Below, one piece after another: positions 1-11,237 of a stretch of DNA of 64,000 bases. Position 1 is the stretch's first letter, and every line of letters begins with the position of its first letter. The DNA lies in NCBI GenBank assembly GCA_964501785.1, contig CAZCUD010000005.1, positions 186,001-250,000 on the forward strand, written 5' to 3'. A program made the translations under genes and the position numbers. The notes below the pieces were generated by a model. The model was not told where the DNA came from, searched no databases, and saw only the letters and a program-made list of their open reading frames with translations. This DNA comes from DATBSK01 sp964501785 (GTDB lineage Bacteria > Actinomycetota > Acidimicrobiia > IMCC26256 > PALSA-555).

Positions 1-1675
<1,675 letters not shown>

Positions 1676-1716
1676 CGAGACCCTTCGGGTGCTGCGGGCC
1701 CAGCCCGCGTCGGTGC

Positions 1717-1753
1717 AGTGTCGAAGTTGACAACGGGATTGTCAAGTTCGACA
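1717..1753 (-). promoter_or_regulatory. clpB promoter with embedded HAIR-like HspR operator
   Basis: Two 14-bp arms (1719-1732 and 1740-1753) form an inverted repeat with one mismatch around a 7-bp spacer. On the clpB strand the core reads CTTGACA-N7-TGTCAAC, close to the HspR consensus CTTGAGT-N7-ACTCAAG. The same bases hold a -35 TTGACA (1740-1745), a 17-nt spacer and a -10 GACACT (1717-1722), so a bound repressor would block RNA polymerase. The hspR gene lies 2.4 kb away in this window. Confidence 0.8.
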
Positions 1754-1819
1754 TTCCCTGGGATCGGGCCGATCGCCCTCTGGAATCGGACCTCGGAGCG
1801 TGCCACGCTGGACGGCCCT

Positions 1820-2833
1820 GTGACGCATGTTGATGATGTGGTTCGCCCGGATCGGCGCTTCGCCGCCGATCCGCTGGCCCCGGGCCGGGAGCGGTACTGG
1901 GACAGCTGGCACTGGACCGCGCGCGTCCGGGGACCCGACGGCACCGAGGGCCTCCACTGGACCCCCGACCTCGCGGTGCTGCCCCGTCCCCCCGCGCCCG
2001 ACGCGGCCCCGGTGCTCGGCGCTGCCGCGCCCGCAGCGCTCGACCCCATCGTCGCCGGGCTGGGCGACCCCGACGCGACCCCACGACCCGAGAGCGCGGA
2101 CGACTGGGCCCTCGCGCTCACCGAGCCTCCGGTCGCGCCGGCGGCACCGCCCCAGCACGAGTTCGCAGCCGACCCGATGGTCGCCGCGTTCGGCGACGAC
2201 CTGCGACCCTTCGTCCCCGAGGCGAGCGTGCCCGGCTCGAAGCGGCGACGCCTGGTCATGGCCGTCGGCGCGGTCGCCGCGGCCGGGCTGATCGCGGCGG
2301 GCGCGGCGGCCGGCGCCGGCGTGTTCACCTCGAGCGACCAGCGACCCCGCGTCGCGACCGAGCTCGCCTACCGCGACGCCGACGCGGGCTTCGCGCTCCG
2401 CTACCCCGACGACTGGCGTGTGCTGCGACGCGAGCGTGGCAACGCGATCCGCTTCGCGATCGCGGCGCCCGGCGCGTCGACGACCGAGACCAACACCGTG
2501 TCGGTGGTCGTCGGGGCGACCGCGGCCGAGCTTCCACAGCTGCACACGCTCTCCGACCAGCTCACCGAGATGCTGCGTCAGCAGCTCCCGGGCGTGCGAC
2601 TCGAGTCCGCGTCGCGCACGAGGGTGGCCGACGCGCCTGGCTTCCGGTTCGCCTTCCGCGACCCCGAGTCGTCACCGGCGACGCGCATCGAGCAGTACGT
2701 CGGCCGAACCGCCAACGGCAAGCCCTTGACGGTGACCGTGACGGTGCGCGAGCCGCGCACCGCACCCACCGAGACCGAGCTCAACGAGTTCCTCGACTCG
2801 CTGCGCTCGGGGAACCTCCGCGCGCGCGGCTAG
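1820..2833 (+). CDS. DUF2510-like membrane-anchored protein with extracytoplasmic domain
   Basis: The protein has 337 residues from a GTG start. The N-terminus carries a short DUF2510-like motif (DPLAPGRERYWDSWHWTARV), followed by a low-complexity Ala/Pro/Asp linker. One membrane helix (about residues 140-165) comes after the basic stop-transfer sequence GSKRRR. An extracytoplasmic domain follows, beginning YRDADAGFALRYPDDW, which resembles PsbP/DUF1795-like folds. The function is unknown. It is divergent from clpB and shares the intergenic region that contains the HAIR operator. No clear Shine-Dalgarno is seen, and the start could be a later codon. The DUF2510 assignment is from motif similarity only. 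Confidence 0.7.
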   Translation: MTHVDDVVRPDRRFAADPLAPGRERYWDSWHWTARVRGPDGTEGLHWTPDLAVLPRPPAPDAAPVLGAAAPAALDPIVAGLGDPDATPRPESADDWALALTEPPVAPAAPPQHEFAADPMVAAFGDDLRPFVPEASVPGSKRRRLVMAVGAVAAAGLIAAGAAAGAGVFTSSDQRPRVATELAYRDADAGFALRYPDDWRVLRRERGNAIRFAIAAPGASTTETNTVSVVVGATAAELPQLHTLSDQLTEMLRQQLPGVRLESASRTRVADAPGFRFAFRDPESSPATRIEQYVGRTANGKPLTVTVTVREPRTAPTETELNEFLDSLRSGNLRARG

Positions 2834-2857
2834 CCGAGCCGCGCGGCCTTGCCGGCG

Positions 2858-4069
2858 TCAGCCCGTGAAGGTGGGCTCGATGACGATCGGGGGTGTCACC
2901 GGGGCCTCGAGCTCCACCGCGCCGATCTCGCAGCCCGTCTCCTGCGGACGCGTGACCCCACGCTGGTCGGTCGTCACCGCGAACCCGGCCAGTTCGTCAC
3001 CGCCACCGCACTCCGCGACCGGGATCACGTTCACGAGTGGGCTGGAGGGGTCGGGGAGCATCGTCTGGGTCGGTCCGCCGTTGCTCGCCAGCGCCCCGAG
3101 CTGGGGGGAGGACCCGTCCTCGGTGTCGGTCGTCGCGGTGAACCCACACGTGGCGTCGTCGGAGTAGTTGTACCCGCTCGACTCGGTCGCAACTCCGGCG
3201 AGGTCGCAGTTGGGTGTGGGCGAGCCGGTGCCGACGGGGTCGGCGATCACGGTCGCGAACGCCCGCAGCGTGTAGCCGGTCTCGAGGCGCAGGTTGGCCG
3301 GCTCGCCGGCGTCGAGTGGGCCGGCGTCCTCGGGTTCCGCGTCCTCGGGTTCCGCGGCCTCGGATCCCTCGACGTCCGAGGGGGTGACGCCGGTCGCCGT
3401 GCACGTGTCGCCGGTCTCGACGTTGCCCACGATCGTCGCGTACACGAGCGATGCCGTGTTGTCCGTCCCGTCTTCGGCACCGATCGCACCGTTCTCGTTC
3501 GTCACGTTCCCGGTGAACGTCGAGTTGACGACCACGAGATCGCCGCCCTCGTCGAGGTCGAGGGCCGACTCCTGGTCCGAGCGATTGCCGACGAACGTCG
3601 ACCGGGAGATCGTCACGAGGACGTCTTGCTCGACCTCCACGCCGCCTCCTTCGGAGCAGGCGGTGTTGTCGACGAAGGTCGACTCGTCGACGGTGAGCGA
3701 GCCAGCGCCGTTGTGCTCGTAGCCGCCACCGTCATCGTTCGAGTTCCCGCCGGTGACGGTCAGGTTGCGCAGCGTCGTCGCGGCGTTGCTGTTGTTCTGG
3801 AGCACGCGATCGAGGCAACCGTCCTCGAGCGCGACCGAGTGGCCCGCGCCGTCGAGCACGACGGGATCGCTGGATGACCGCGACGCCGATCCACCTCCCG
3901 CGCACGTGAGCGTGATGTCCGCGGTGAGGGTGATCTCGGTCGCGGTGTCCCACGCGGCGCGGAAGGAGGTCTCGTCCCCCGCGTCGACGGCTCCTGCGGG
4001 CGACGCCACGAGCGCGAGCGACGCGACACCGAGCGCGGCGGCGCCCAGCTGCGCGACGAAGTTCTTCAT
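2858..4069 (-). CDS. Secreted right-handed beta-helix protein with C-terminal FTG tag
   Basis: The protein has 403 residues from the ATG of MKNFVAQ, chosen because GGAGG lies about 8 nt upstream; an in-frame ATG at 4084 lacks this. Residues 1-28 are a signal peptide with probable cleavage after SPAGA. The body has repeated short Asn/Thr/Gly-rich strands (for example STFVDN, STFVGN, STFTGN) typical of polymorphic-outer-membrane-like beta-helices. It then has the choice-of-anchor Q signature DQRGVTRP with CEIGAVE. A Glu/Asp/Pro repeat region sits near residue 230. The chain ends APVTPPIVIEPTFTG with no membrane helix. It lies downstream of hspR but has its own promoter. The role is probably surface adhesion or structure; no catalytic motif is seen. 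Confidence 0.85.
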   Translation of the reverse strand: MKNFVAQLGAAALGVASLALVASPAGAVDAGDETSFRAAWDTATEITLTADITLTCAGGGSASRSSSDPVVLDGAGHSVALEDGCLDRVLQNNSNAATTLRNLTVTGGNSNDDGGGYEHNGAGSLTVDESTFVDNTACSEGGGVEVEQDVLVTISRSTFVGNRSDQESALDLDEGGDLVVVNSTFTGNVTNENGAIGAEDGTDNTASLVYATIVGNVETGDTCTATGVTPSDVEGSEAAEPEDAEPEDAGPLDAGEPANLRLETGYTLRAFATVIADPVGTGSPTPNCDLAGVATESSGYNYSDDATCGFTATTDTEDGSSPQLGALASNGGPTQTMLPDPSSPLVNVIPVAECGGGDELAGFAVTTDQRGVTRPQETGCEIGAVELEAPVTPPIVIEPTFTG

Positions 4070-4119
4070 GCTCGGAGCCTCCACCCGTCGACCTCGCTTC
4101 CGGTCGAGTCGATCGGGAG

Positions 4120-4125
4120 ACCCTA
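4120..4125 (-). promoter_or_regulatory. -10 element of the tagged beta-helix gene
   Basis: TAGGGT on the minus strand lies just beyond the hspR stop codon. A start site near 4113 would give a leader of about 44 nt that carries the GGAGG ribosome site. This would let the gene be expressed independently of the heat-shock operon upstream. Confidence 0.4.
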
Positions 4126-4128
4126 CCG

Positions 4129-4533
4129 TCAGCCAGTCCGCCGCCGCTCGACCGCCGACGGGCGCGTCGGCACCAGGTCGCGGCGGTGCTCACGGTGGGC
4201 GGCCTCGACGGCCTCCGCGACGTCGTGCCGGGCCTGGTCGAGCGCCGCTCGGAGCTCGTCGATGCGGGCGCGGGCACGCTCGAGCTGCGCCTCCAGCTCG
4301 AGGACCTTGCGGACCCCGACGAGGCTCACCCCCTCGTTGGTGAGCTCCTGGATCCGGCGCAAGAGCGCGATGTCGTTGTCGGAGTAGCGGCGGCTGCCGC
4401 CTTCGGTGCGCTCGGGCTCGATCAGGCCCTTGCGCTCGTAGATGCGCAGCGTCTGCGCGTGCACGCCGGCCAGCTCGGCCGCGACCGAGATGATGTAGAG
4501 GGCTCGCCGGCTGTCTTCGCGTGACGGCGCCAT
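4129..4533 (-). CDS. hspR: HspR, MerR-family heat-shock repressor
   Basis: HspR represses dnaK and clpB by binding HAIR operators and uses DnaK as co-repressor in actinobacteria. The 134-residue protein has the MerR helix-turn-helix YIISVAAELAGVHAQTLRIY, the wing motif GGSRRYSDNDIALLRRI, and a Leu/Glu/Arg-rich coiled coil (about residues 75-115). The C-terminus is basic. It is the last gene of the dnaK operon, 2 nt after dnaJ, which is the classic actinobacterial order. Its targets are visible in this window at 1719-1753 and 8142-8162. Confidence 0.95.
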   Translation of the reverse strand: MAPSREDSRRALYIISVAAELAGVHAQTLRIYERKGLIEPERTEGGSRRYSDNDIALLRRIQELTNEGVSLVGVRKVLELEAQLERARARIDELRAALDQARHDVAEAVEAAHREHRRDLVPTRPSAVERRRTG

Positions 4534-4535
4534 CG

Positions 4536-5708
4536 TCAGACCCCCAGGTCGGTGCGCGGGTTCGCGCTGAGCTTCTCCGCGAGCGTCTCGACGGCTTCGC
4601 GCTCGTCGGCCGTGAGGCGGGTCGGCACGACCACGTCGAAGGTCACCATCAGGTCACCGGGCTCGCCCTTGGCCGGCGCGATGCCGCGGCCGCGCACCCG
4701 GACGGTCGTGCCCGGCTGCGTTCCCGCCGGCACCTTCACCGTGACCGGCTCGTCGAGCGTCGGCACCTTCACCTGCGCGCCCAGGGCGGCCTCGGCGAAG
4801 GTGACCGGCACGTTGACCGTCAGGTTGGCTCGCCCGCTGCGCCCGAACACCGGGTGCTTGCCGACGTGGACGACCACGAAGAGGTCGCCGGGTGGTCCGC
4901 CGTTGCGCCCCGCGCCACCGCGGCCCTTCACCCGGATGCGCTGACCGTCCTTGACGCCGGCAGGGATGCGCACCTTCACCTCGCGGCGGCGACGCTCGAC
5001 TCCCGTCGACCGGCACTTCTTGCACTTGTGCTTCACGACCTGCCCGCGCCCGCCGCAGGTCGGACAGACCTGCGAGAACGAGAACGGACCCTGGTCGACG
5101 GCGACCGCGCCCGAGCCCCCACAGGTGTGGCACGTCTCGGGGAAGGTCCCGGGCTCGGCACCGGAGCCGCCGCACACCGAGCACGGGGCGTCGGACGTGA
5201 GGTTGACCGTGGTCGTGATGCCGTGGACCGCGTCGAGGAAGTCGAGGTGCAGCTCGGTCTCGAGGTCTTCGCCGCGCACCGGCCCGACCGGACCTGCGCC
5301 GCGCCCCCGACCGCGCCGCCCGAAACCACGGCCGCCGCCGCCTGCACCACCGCCGAACAGGTTGCCGAACAGGTCGCCCAGCCCACCGCCGTCGTCGAAG
5401 TGGAAGGTTGCGTTCTCGTAGCCGGGACCGAAGCCCGGGCCGAAGCCGCTGCCGGGCCCGGCGCCGTTGGCCACCATCTCGCGGACCTGGTCGTACTCCT
5501 TGCGCTTCTCGGGGTCGCCGAGCACGTCGTGCGCGGCCGAGACCTCCTTGAAGCGCTCCTCGGCGTTCGCGTCACCGGCGTTCGCGTCGGGGTGGTACTG
5601 CTTGGCGAGCTTCCGGTACGCCTTCTGGACGTCCTTGTCGCTCGCGTCCGGCGAGATCCCGAGCGCGGCGTAGTAGTCCTTCTCGAACCACTCGCGCTGG
5701 GGTGCCAC
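4536..5708 (-). CDS. dnaJ: DnaJ (Hsp40) co-chaperone
   Basis: DnaJ stimulates DnaK ATPase and delivers clients. The 390-residue protein is full length for a class A DnaJ. It has a J domain (about residues 9-75) with the HPD tripeptide and a Gly/Phe-rich segment with several GGG and FG patches. Four zinc motifs follow (CSVCGGSG, CHTCGGSG, CPTCGGRG, CKKCRSTG), then the C-terminal substrate domains. The start is GTG. The gene sits 2 nt downstream of grpE and 2 nt upstream of hspR, so it is clearly cotranscribed. Confidence 0.97.
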   Translation of the reverse strand: MAPQREWFEKDYYAALGISPDASDKDVQKAYRKLAKQYHPDANAGDANAEERFKEVSAAHDVLGDPEKRKEYDQVREMVANGAGPGSGFGPGFGPGYENATFHFDDGGGLGDLFGNLFGGGAGGGGRGFGRRGRGRGAGPVGPVRGEDLETELHLDFLDAVHGITTTVNLTSDAPCSVCGGSGAEPGTFPETCHTCGGSGAVAVDQGPFSFSQVCPTCGGRGQVVKHKCKKCRSTGVERRRREVKVRIPAGVKDGQRIRVKGRGGAGRNGGPPGDLFVVVHVGKHPVFGRSGRANLTVNVPVTFAEAALGAQVKVPTLDEPVTVKVPAGTQPGTTVRVRGRGIAPAKGEPGDLMVTFDVVVPTRLTADEREAVETLAEKLSANPRTDLGV

Positions 5709-5710
5709 GG

Positions 5711-6261
5711 CTACCTCGCGACCTTGACCATCGCCGGCCGGAGCACCCTCCCCTTCAGGCGGTACCCGCTGCGCATGGTCTCGGTGACGACCGGATCGCC
5801 GTCACCGTCTTCGGAGAGCACGGCCTCGTGCTCGTTGGGGTCGAAGGGCTTGCCGTCGGTCACCATCCGCTCGAGCCCTGCCTTCTCGAGCACGCCGAGC
5901 AGCTCGGCGTAGACGAGCTCGACGCCCTTGCGCACCTGCTCCTCGGCCCCGTCGAGCGTGCCCATGGCCAGCTCGAAGCTGTCGAGCACCGGGAGCAGCG
6001 CCTCGACCAGGCCCTCGTTGGCGCGCTCGACGACCGCGGTCTGCTCGCGCAGCACGCGCTTGCGGTAGTTCTCGAAGTCGGCCTGGACGCGTTGCGCCAG
6101 GGCCCGGTACTCCGACGCCTCGCCGGCGTCGTCGCCCGGGCCGTCGAGCTCGGCATCGGGCTCGGCCATCTCGGCAGCCGGCTCCGTCACCGCGTCGTTC
6201 TCGGCACGCTCATCCATCTCATCGCTGGACGAACGTGCCGAGAAGCCGTCGTCGGTCGCGC

Positions 6262-6265
<4 letters not shown>
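5711..6265 (-). CDS. grpE: GrpE nucleotide exchange factor
   Basis: GrpE releases ADP from DnaK. The 184-residue protein begins with an acidic, probably disordered segment (about residues 1-50). A long dimerising helix follows, with RVQADFENYRKRV, and then the conserved beta domain ending GYRLKGRVLRPAMVKVAR. The GTG start overlaps the dnaK stop codon in a GTGA tetranucleotide, which suggests translational coupling. Confidence 0.97.
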
Positions 6266-8118
<1,853 letters not shown>

Positions 8119-8141
8119 AGGGATTCCTCCGATGAAGCGAT

Positions 8142-8162
8142 CTTGAGTGTGACGCTATCAAC
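8142..8162 (-). promoter_or_regulatory. HAIR operator upstream of dnaK
   Basis: The + strand reads CTTGAGT (8142-8148), N7, TATCAAC (8156-8162). The left half matches the HspR consensus half-site exactly and the right half keeps TCAA. It lies 24-44 bp before the dnaK ATG. On the dnaK strand TTGATA (8156-8161) could serve as the -35, but no good -10 is seen at 17 nt. HspR autoregulation of the operon is expected. Confidence 0.82.
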
Positions 8163-8264
8163 TTTTCTGTGCCCGGCTCTATTCCGCGGAGAACCGGGCA
8201 GGATGGTCCCACCCGCCGCTCGTCGCCCTCCGTGATCTGACGAGGTCGGAGGGTTCGGGCCGTG

Positions 8265-8413
8265 GCGAGGGGGTGGGTCGCTGCCCCCGAGGAGCCAGTT
8301 CGCCGGAGGCCGTCGAGACCCGGCTCGGAGAGCCGACCGAGCGCAGCGAGGGAGCAGGGGCTCGGCGGCCGTGAGGCGAGGCGACGAGCGGCGGCAGCGA
8401 CCCACCCCCTCGC
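8265..8413. repeat. Dispersed structured repeat, copy 1, with 21-bp perfect terminal inverted repeat
   Basis: The ends 8265-8285 and 8393-8413 are perfect reverse complements. The interior holds a small hairpin GGCTC-GGA-GAGCC (8322-8334) and two blocks found in copy 2 at 35632-35768: GTCGAGACCCGG (8312-8323) and GGAGCAGGGGCTCGGC (8351-8366). Copy 2 lies in the opposite orientation. This element fills most of the 340-bp gap between dnaK and the next gene. It has no coding potential that I can support. Confidence 0.75.
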
Positions 8414-8444
8414 AACCCGCTGAGCAGAGGCGCCGGAGGGTGGC

Positions 8445-8450
8445 TACTGT
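8445..8450 (+). promoter_or_regulatory. -10 TACTGT, leaderless-type promoter
   Basis: TACTGT ends 8 nt before the ATG of the cNMP-binding protein. A start site 7 nt downstream would fall almost on the start codon. No Shine-Dalgarno is present. Confidence 0.5.
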
Positions 8451-8458
8451 GCGCGGCC

Positions 8459-8884
8459 ATGGCCAAGCGGGATGCTTTCACGGACATGCTCGCCAACGTG
8501 CCGCTGTTCGCGGCGTGCTCGAAGAAGGACCTCCAGCAGGTCGCCAAGCGAGCAGAGGACGTCAAGGTCGAGCCGGGCAAGGTCCTCGTGAGCGAGGGAT
8601 CGGCGGGAGCCGAGTTCTTCGTCATCATCGACGGCGAGGCGTCCGTCAGCCGCCACGGCCAGGAGGTCGCGACGCTGGGCCCCGGCGACTTCTTCGGCGA
8701 CCTCGCGCTGCTCGACCGGGCGCCCCGCAACGCGACCGTCACCGCGAAGACGCCGACCGAGCTCGTCGTGCTCGGTCAGCGCGAGTTCTCCGCGCTGATC
8801 GACGAGGTGCCCGGGTTCGCGCACAAGCTCATGGCCGGGCTCGCCCGGCGGCTGCGCGCCTACGACGCCCAGACCGTCCAGTAG
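8459..8884 (+). CDS. Stand-alone cyclic-nucleotide-binding domain protein
   Basis: The 141-residue protein is almost entirely a cNMP-binding fold. It has the beta-roll, GSAGAEFFVIIDGEASV and the phosphate-binding cassette FFGDLALLDRAPRNATV, which is close to FGEXALL..RXRXAXV. It lacks the DNA-binding helix-turn-helix of Crp/Fnr regulators, so it may act as a sensor or scaffold through a partner. Related stand-alone proteins occur in actinobacteria. The gene is preceded by a leaderless-type -10. Its ligand is unknown. Confidence 0.85.
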   Translation: MAKRDAFTDMLANVPLFAACSKKDLQQVAKRAEDVKVEPGKVLVSEGSAGAEFFVIIDGEASVSRHGQEVATLGPGDFFGDLALLDRAPRNATVTAKTPTELVVLGQREFSALIDEVPGFAHKLMAGLARRLRAYDAQTVQ

Positions 8885-8901
8885 ACCGGTCGCGCTCGCT
8901 C

Positions 8902-8922
8902 GGCCGCACGAGACGTGCGGCC
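8902..8922. terminator. Hairpin after the cNMP-binding gene
   Basis: GGCCGCACG-AGA-CGTGCGGCC is a perfect 9-bp stem with a 3-nt loop, 18 nt after the stop codon. There is no T-run, as is usual for high-GC actinobacterial terminators. Confidence 0.55.
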
Positions 8923-8985
8923 CTTCGGGACGCTCGGCTGCTCCAGCGAGCTCCCTCCGGTCGCCGCGTCTCGGGCGGTGACGGG

Positions 8986-8991
8986 TAGGTT
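8986..8991 (+). promoter_or_regulatory. -10 TAGGTT, leaderless-type promoter
   Basis: TAGGTT ends 6 nt before the GTG of the FeS reductase gene, and no ribosome site intervenes. Confidence 0.5.
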
Positions 8992-8997
8992 TCGGGC

Positions 8998-11214
8998 GTG
9001 CGCAGGCTCGGCATCAAGCCTCATCAGGCCGTCCTCGTCGTCGGCGCGCTGGCGGCGCTCGGCACGATCGCCTCGGGCATCCTCCCCAAGCTCACCGGTT
9101 GGGAGGAGTCGGGCGCCATCAGCCGCCACGTCTTTGGTGGCGTGCCCGACCCGATCTACTGGATGTTCTACGCGGTCGCGCCCGTCATCCTCTTCATCTG
9201 CGCGTGGCTCATCGCCCAACGGGTGCGCAACTACGAGCGCGGCCGACCCGACGACCGGCGCACCACGAAGGACAACGTCGAGCGCCGCATGCGGGGCTTC
9301 CGCTCCGGTGTGTGGATGCAGACGCTGCTGCGCGACCCCGCGGCCGGCGTCATGCACTCGTTCATCTACTTCGGGTTCCTCGTCCTGCTCGCGGCGACGA
9401 TCATCCTCGAGATCGACCACCAGCTCCCGCCCGAGCTGAAGTTCCTGCACGGACGCGTGTACCAGGCGTACTCGGCGACCGCCGACATCTTCGGTGTGGT
9501 GTTCGTGGTCGGCATCGTGTGGGCGATCGTCCGCCGCTACGTGCAGCGCCCCTACCGCATCCGCATCAAGACGAAGCCCGAGGACGCGGTCATCCTCATC
9601 ACGTTCCTCGTCATCGGCGTCACCGGCTTCCTCGTCGAAGGCCTGCGCCTCGCCGAGGAGGGCACGCCGGGCTTCGAGCGGTGGTCGCTCGTCGGCTACC
9701 CGATCGGTCAGCTCTTCGAGAGCTTCGGGTGGGCCAACGGCACCTACGCCGACCTCCACACGACGTTCTGGATCGTGCACTTCGCCGCGTTCGTGGCGTT
9801 CATCGTCATCCTGCCGATCACCAAGCTGCGCCACATGGTCACGTCGCCGATGAACATGTACCTGGCCGACAAGGACCGCCCGAAGGGCGCGATGAAGCCG
9901 CTGCCCAACCTGATGGAGACCGAGCTCGACACGTTCGGCGCGTCGACGGTCGAGGACTTCACCTGGAAGCAGCTCTTCGACACCGACGCGTGCACGATCT
10001 GCGGGCGCTGCACGTCGGTGTGCCCCGCGCACGCGACCGGCAAGCCCCTCGACCCGCGCGAGATCGTGCTGAAGGTCGGCGAGGTGATGTCGGCGACCGG
10101 CTCGCCGCCGGTGTCGCCGCCGGTGGGCACGGACGCCGAGATCACCGTCGGCGCCGACTCGGTGTTCGAGCGGGTCACGTCGGCCGAGCTGTGGGCGTGC
10201 ACCACGTGCAAGGCCTGCGACGAGATCTGCCCGGTCGACATCGAGATCCTCGACAAGATCCTCGACATGCGCCGGTACCTGTCGTTGATGGAGAGCGACT
10301 TCCCCGTCGAGCTCGGCAACACCTACCGCTCGATGGAGAACACCTCCAACGTCTACGGCATGAACCAGGGCGAGCGCGCCGACTGGGCCAAGGACCTCGA
10401 CGACGTCACGATCGTCGACGGCTCGAGCGCGATCGACCACGAGTACCTCATGTGGGTGGGCTGCGCGGGTTCGTTCGACGACCGCAACAAGAAGACGACC
10501 CGCGCCCTCGCGAAGCTGCTCCAGCGCGCCGGGGTCGACTTCGCGATCCTCGGGCCGAGCGAGCTGTGCACCGGTGACCCGGCCCGCCGCTCGGGCAACG
10601 AGTACATCTTCCAGATGCTGGCGATGCAGAACATCGAGACGCTCGGCGGCATGGAGGTCAAGAAGATCGTCACGCAGTGCCCGCACTGCTTCAACACGTT
10701 GAAGAACGAGTACCCGCAGTACGGCGGCAGCTACGAGGTCGTGCACCACTCGCAGCTGCTCACCGAGCTGCTCGCCGACGGGCGGCTGTCGCTCGAAGGG
10801 GCGTCGCTCGCCGAGCGGGTCACCTACCACGACTCCTGCTACCTCGGCCGCCACAACGACGTGTACATGGCCCCCCGCAAGGTCATCGGCTCCCTTGCCG
10901 GCATCGACATCGTCGAGATGCCCCGCAACGGAACCCGCGGCATGTGCTGCGGCGCCGGCGGCGCCCGCATGTGGATGGAGGAGCACGTCGGCAAGAAGGT
11001 GAACGACGAGCGCTCCGAGGAGGCGCTCGCGACCGGCGCGTCGCGCATCGCCGTCGCCTGTCCCTTCTGCTACGTGATGATGGAGGACGGCGTGAAGGCC
11101 AAGGGCGCCGACGAAGAGGTCAAGGTGCAGGACATCGCCGAGGTCCTGCTCGAGGCCGTCGAGTCGGACGCTCGCGAGCCGGCATCGGCGACCGGCTTCA
11201 CGCCGGGCATCTGA
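8998..11214 (+). CDS. Membrane FeS reductase, EtfD/HdrD-like
   Basis: The 738-residue protein has an N-terminal membrane part with several helices (about residues 10-290, including a NarI-like section). Two [4Fe-4S] ferredoxin motifs follow: CTICGRCTSVCP (about 332) and CTTCKACDEICP (about 401). Two CCG domains come next, with GCAGSFDD (about 487), DSCYLGRHND (about 611) and MCCGAGG (about 647). The architecture matches mycobacterial EtfD (Rv0338c), which passes electrons from electron-transfer flavoprotein to the quinone pool during fatty-acid oxidation. That role is inferred from the family; no etfAB genes lie here. The start is a GTG with a leaderless-type promoter. Confidence 0.88.
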   Translation: MRRLGIKPHQAVLVVGALAALGTIASGILPKLTGWEESGAISRHVFGGVPDPIYWMFYAVAPVILFICAWLIAQRVRNYERGRPDDRRTTKDNVERRMRGFRSGVWMQTLLRDPAAGVMHSFIYFGFLVLLAATIILEIDHQLPPELKFLHGRVYQAYSATADIFGVVFVVGIVWAIVRRYVQRPYRIRIKTKPEDAVILITFLVIGVTGFLVEGLRLAEEGTPGFERWSLVGYPIGQLFESFGWANGTYADLHTTFWIVHFAAFVAFIVILPITKLRHMVTSPMNMYLADKDRPKGAMKPLPNLMETELDTFGASTVEDFTWKQLFDTDACTICGRCTSVCPAHATGKPLDPREIVLKVGEVMSATGSPPVSPPVGTDAEITVGADSVFERVTSAELWACTTCKACDEICPVDIEILDKILDMRRYLSLMESDFPVELGNTYRSMENTSNVYGMNQGERADWAKDLDDVTIVDGSSAIDHEYLMWVGCAGSFDDRNKKTTRALAKLLQRAGVDFAILGPSELCTGDPARRSGNEYIFQMLAMQNIETLGGMEVKKIVTQCPHCFNTLKNEYPQYGGSYEVVHHSQLLTELLADGRLSLEGASLAERVTYHDSCYLGRHNDVYMAPRKVIGSLAGIDIVEMPRNGTRGMCCGAGGARMWMEEHVGKKVNDERSEEALATGASRIAVACPFCYVMMEDGVKAKGADEEVKVQDIAEVLLEAVESDAREPASATGFTPGI

Positions 11215-11237
11215 CGCCCGGGTAGCGAGCGGCGCCG

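Noticed and set aside
8265..8413. Insertion sequence remnant
   Set aside because: It has inverted ends but is only about 150 bp, with no transposase fragment and no clear target duplication.
8860..10986. A 708-codon open frame on the - strand opposite the FeS reductase
   Set aside because: It is antisense to a gene with intact cluster-binding motifs, and no domain is visible.
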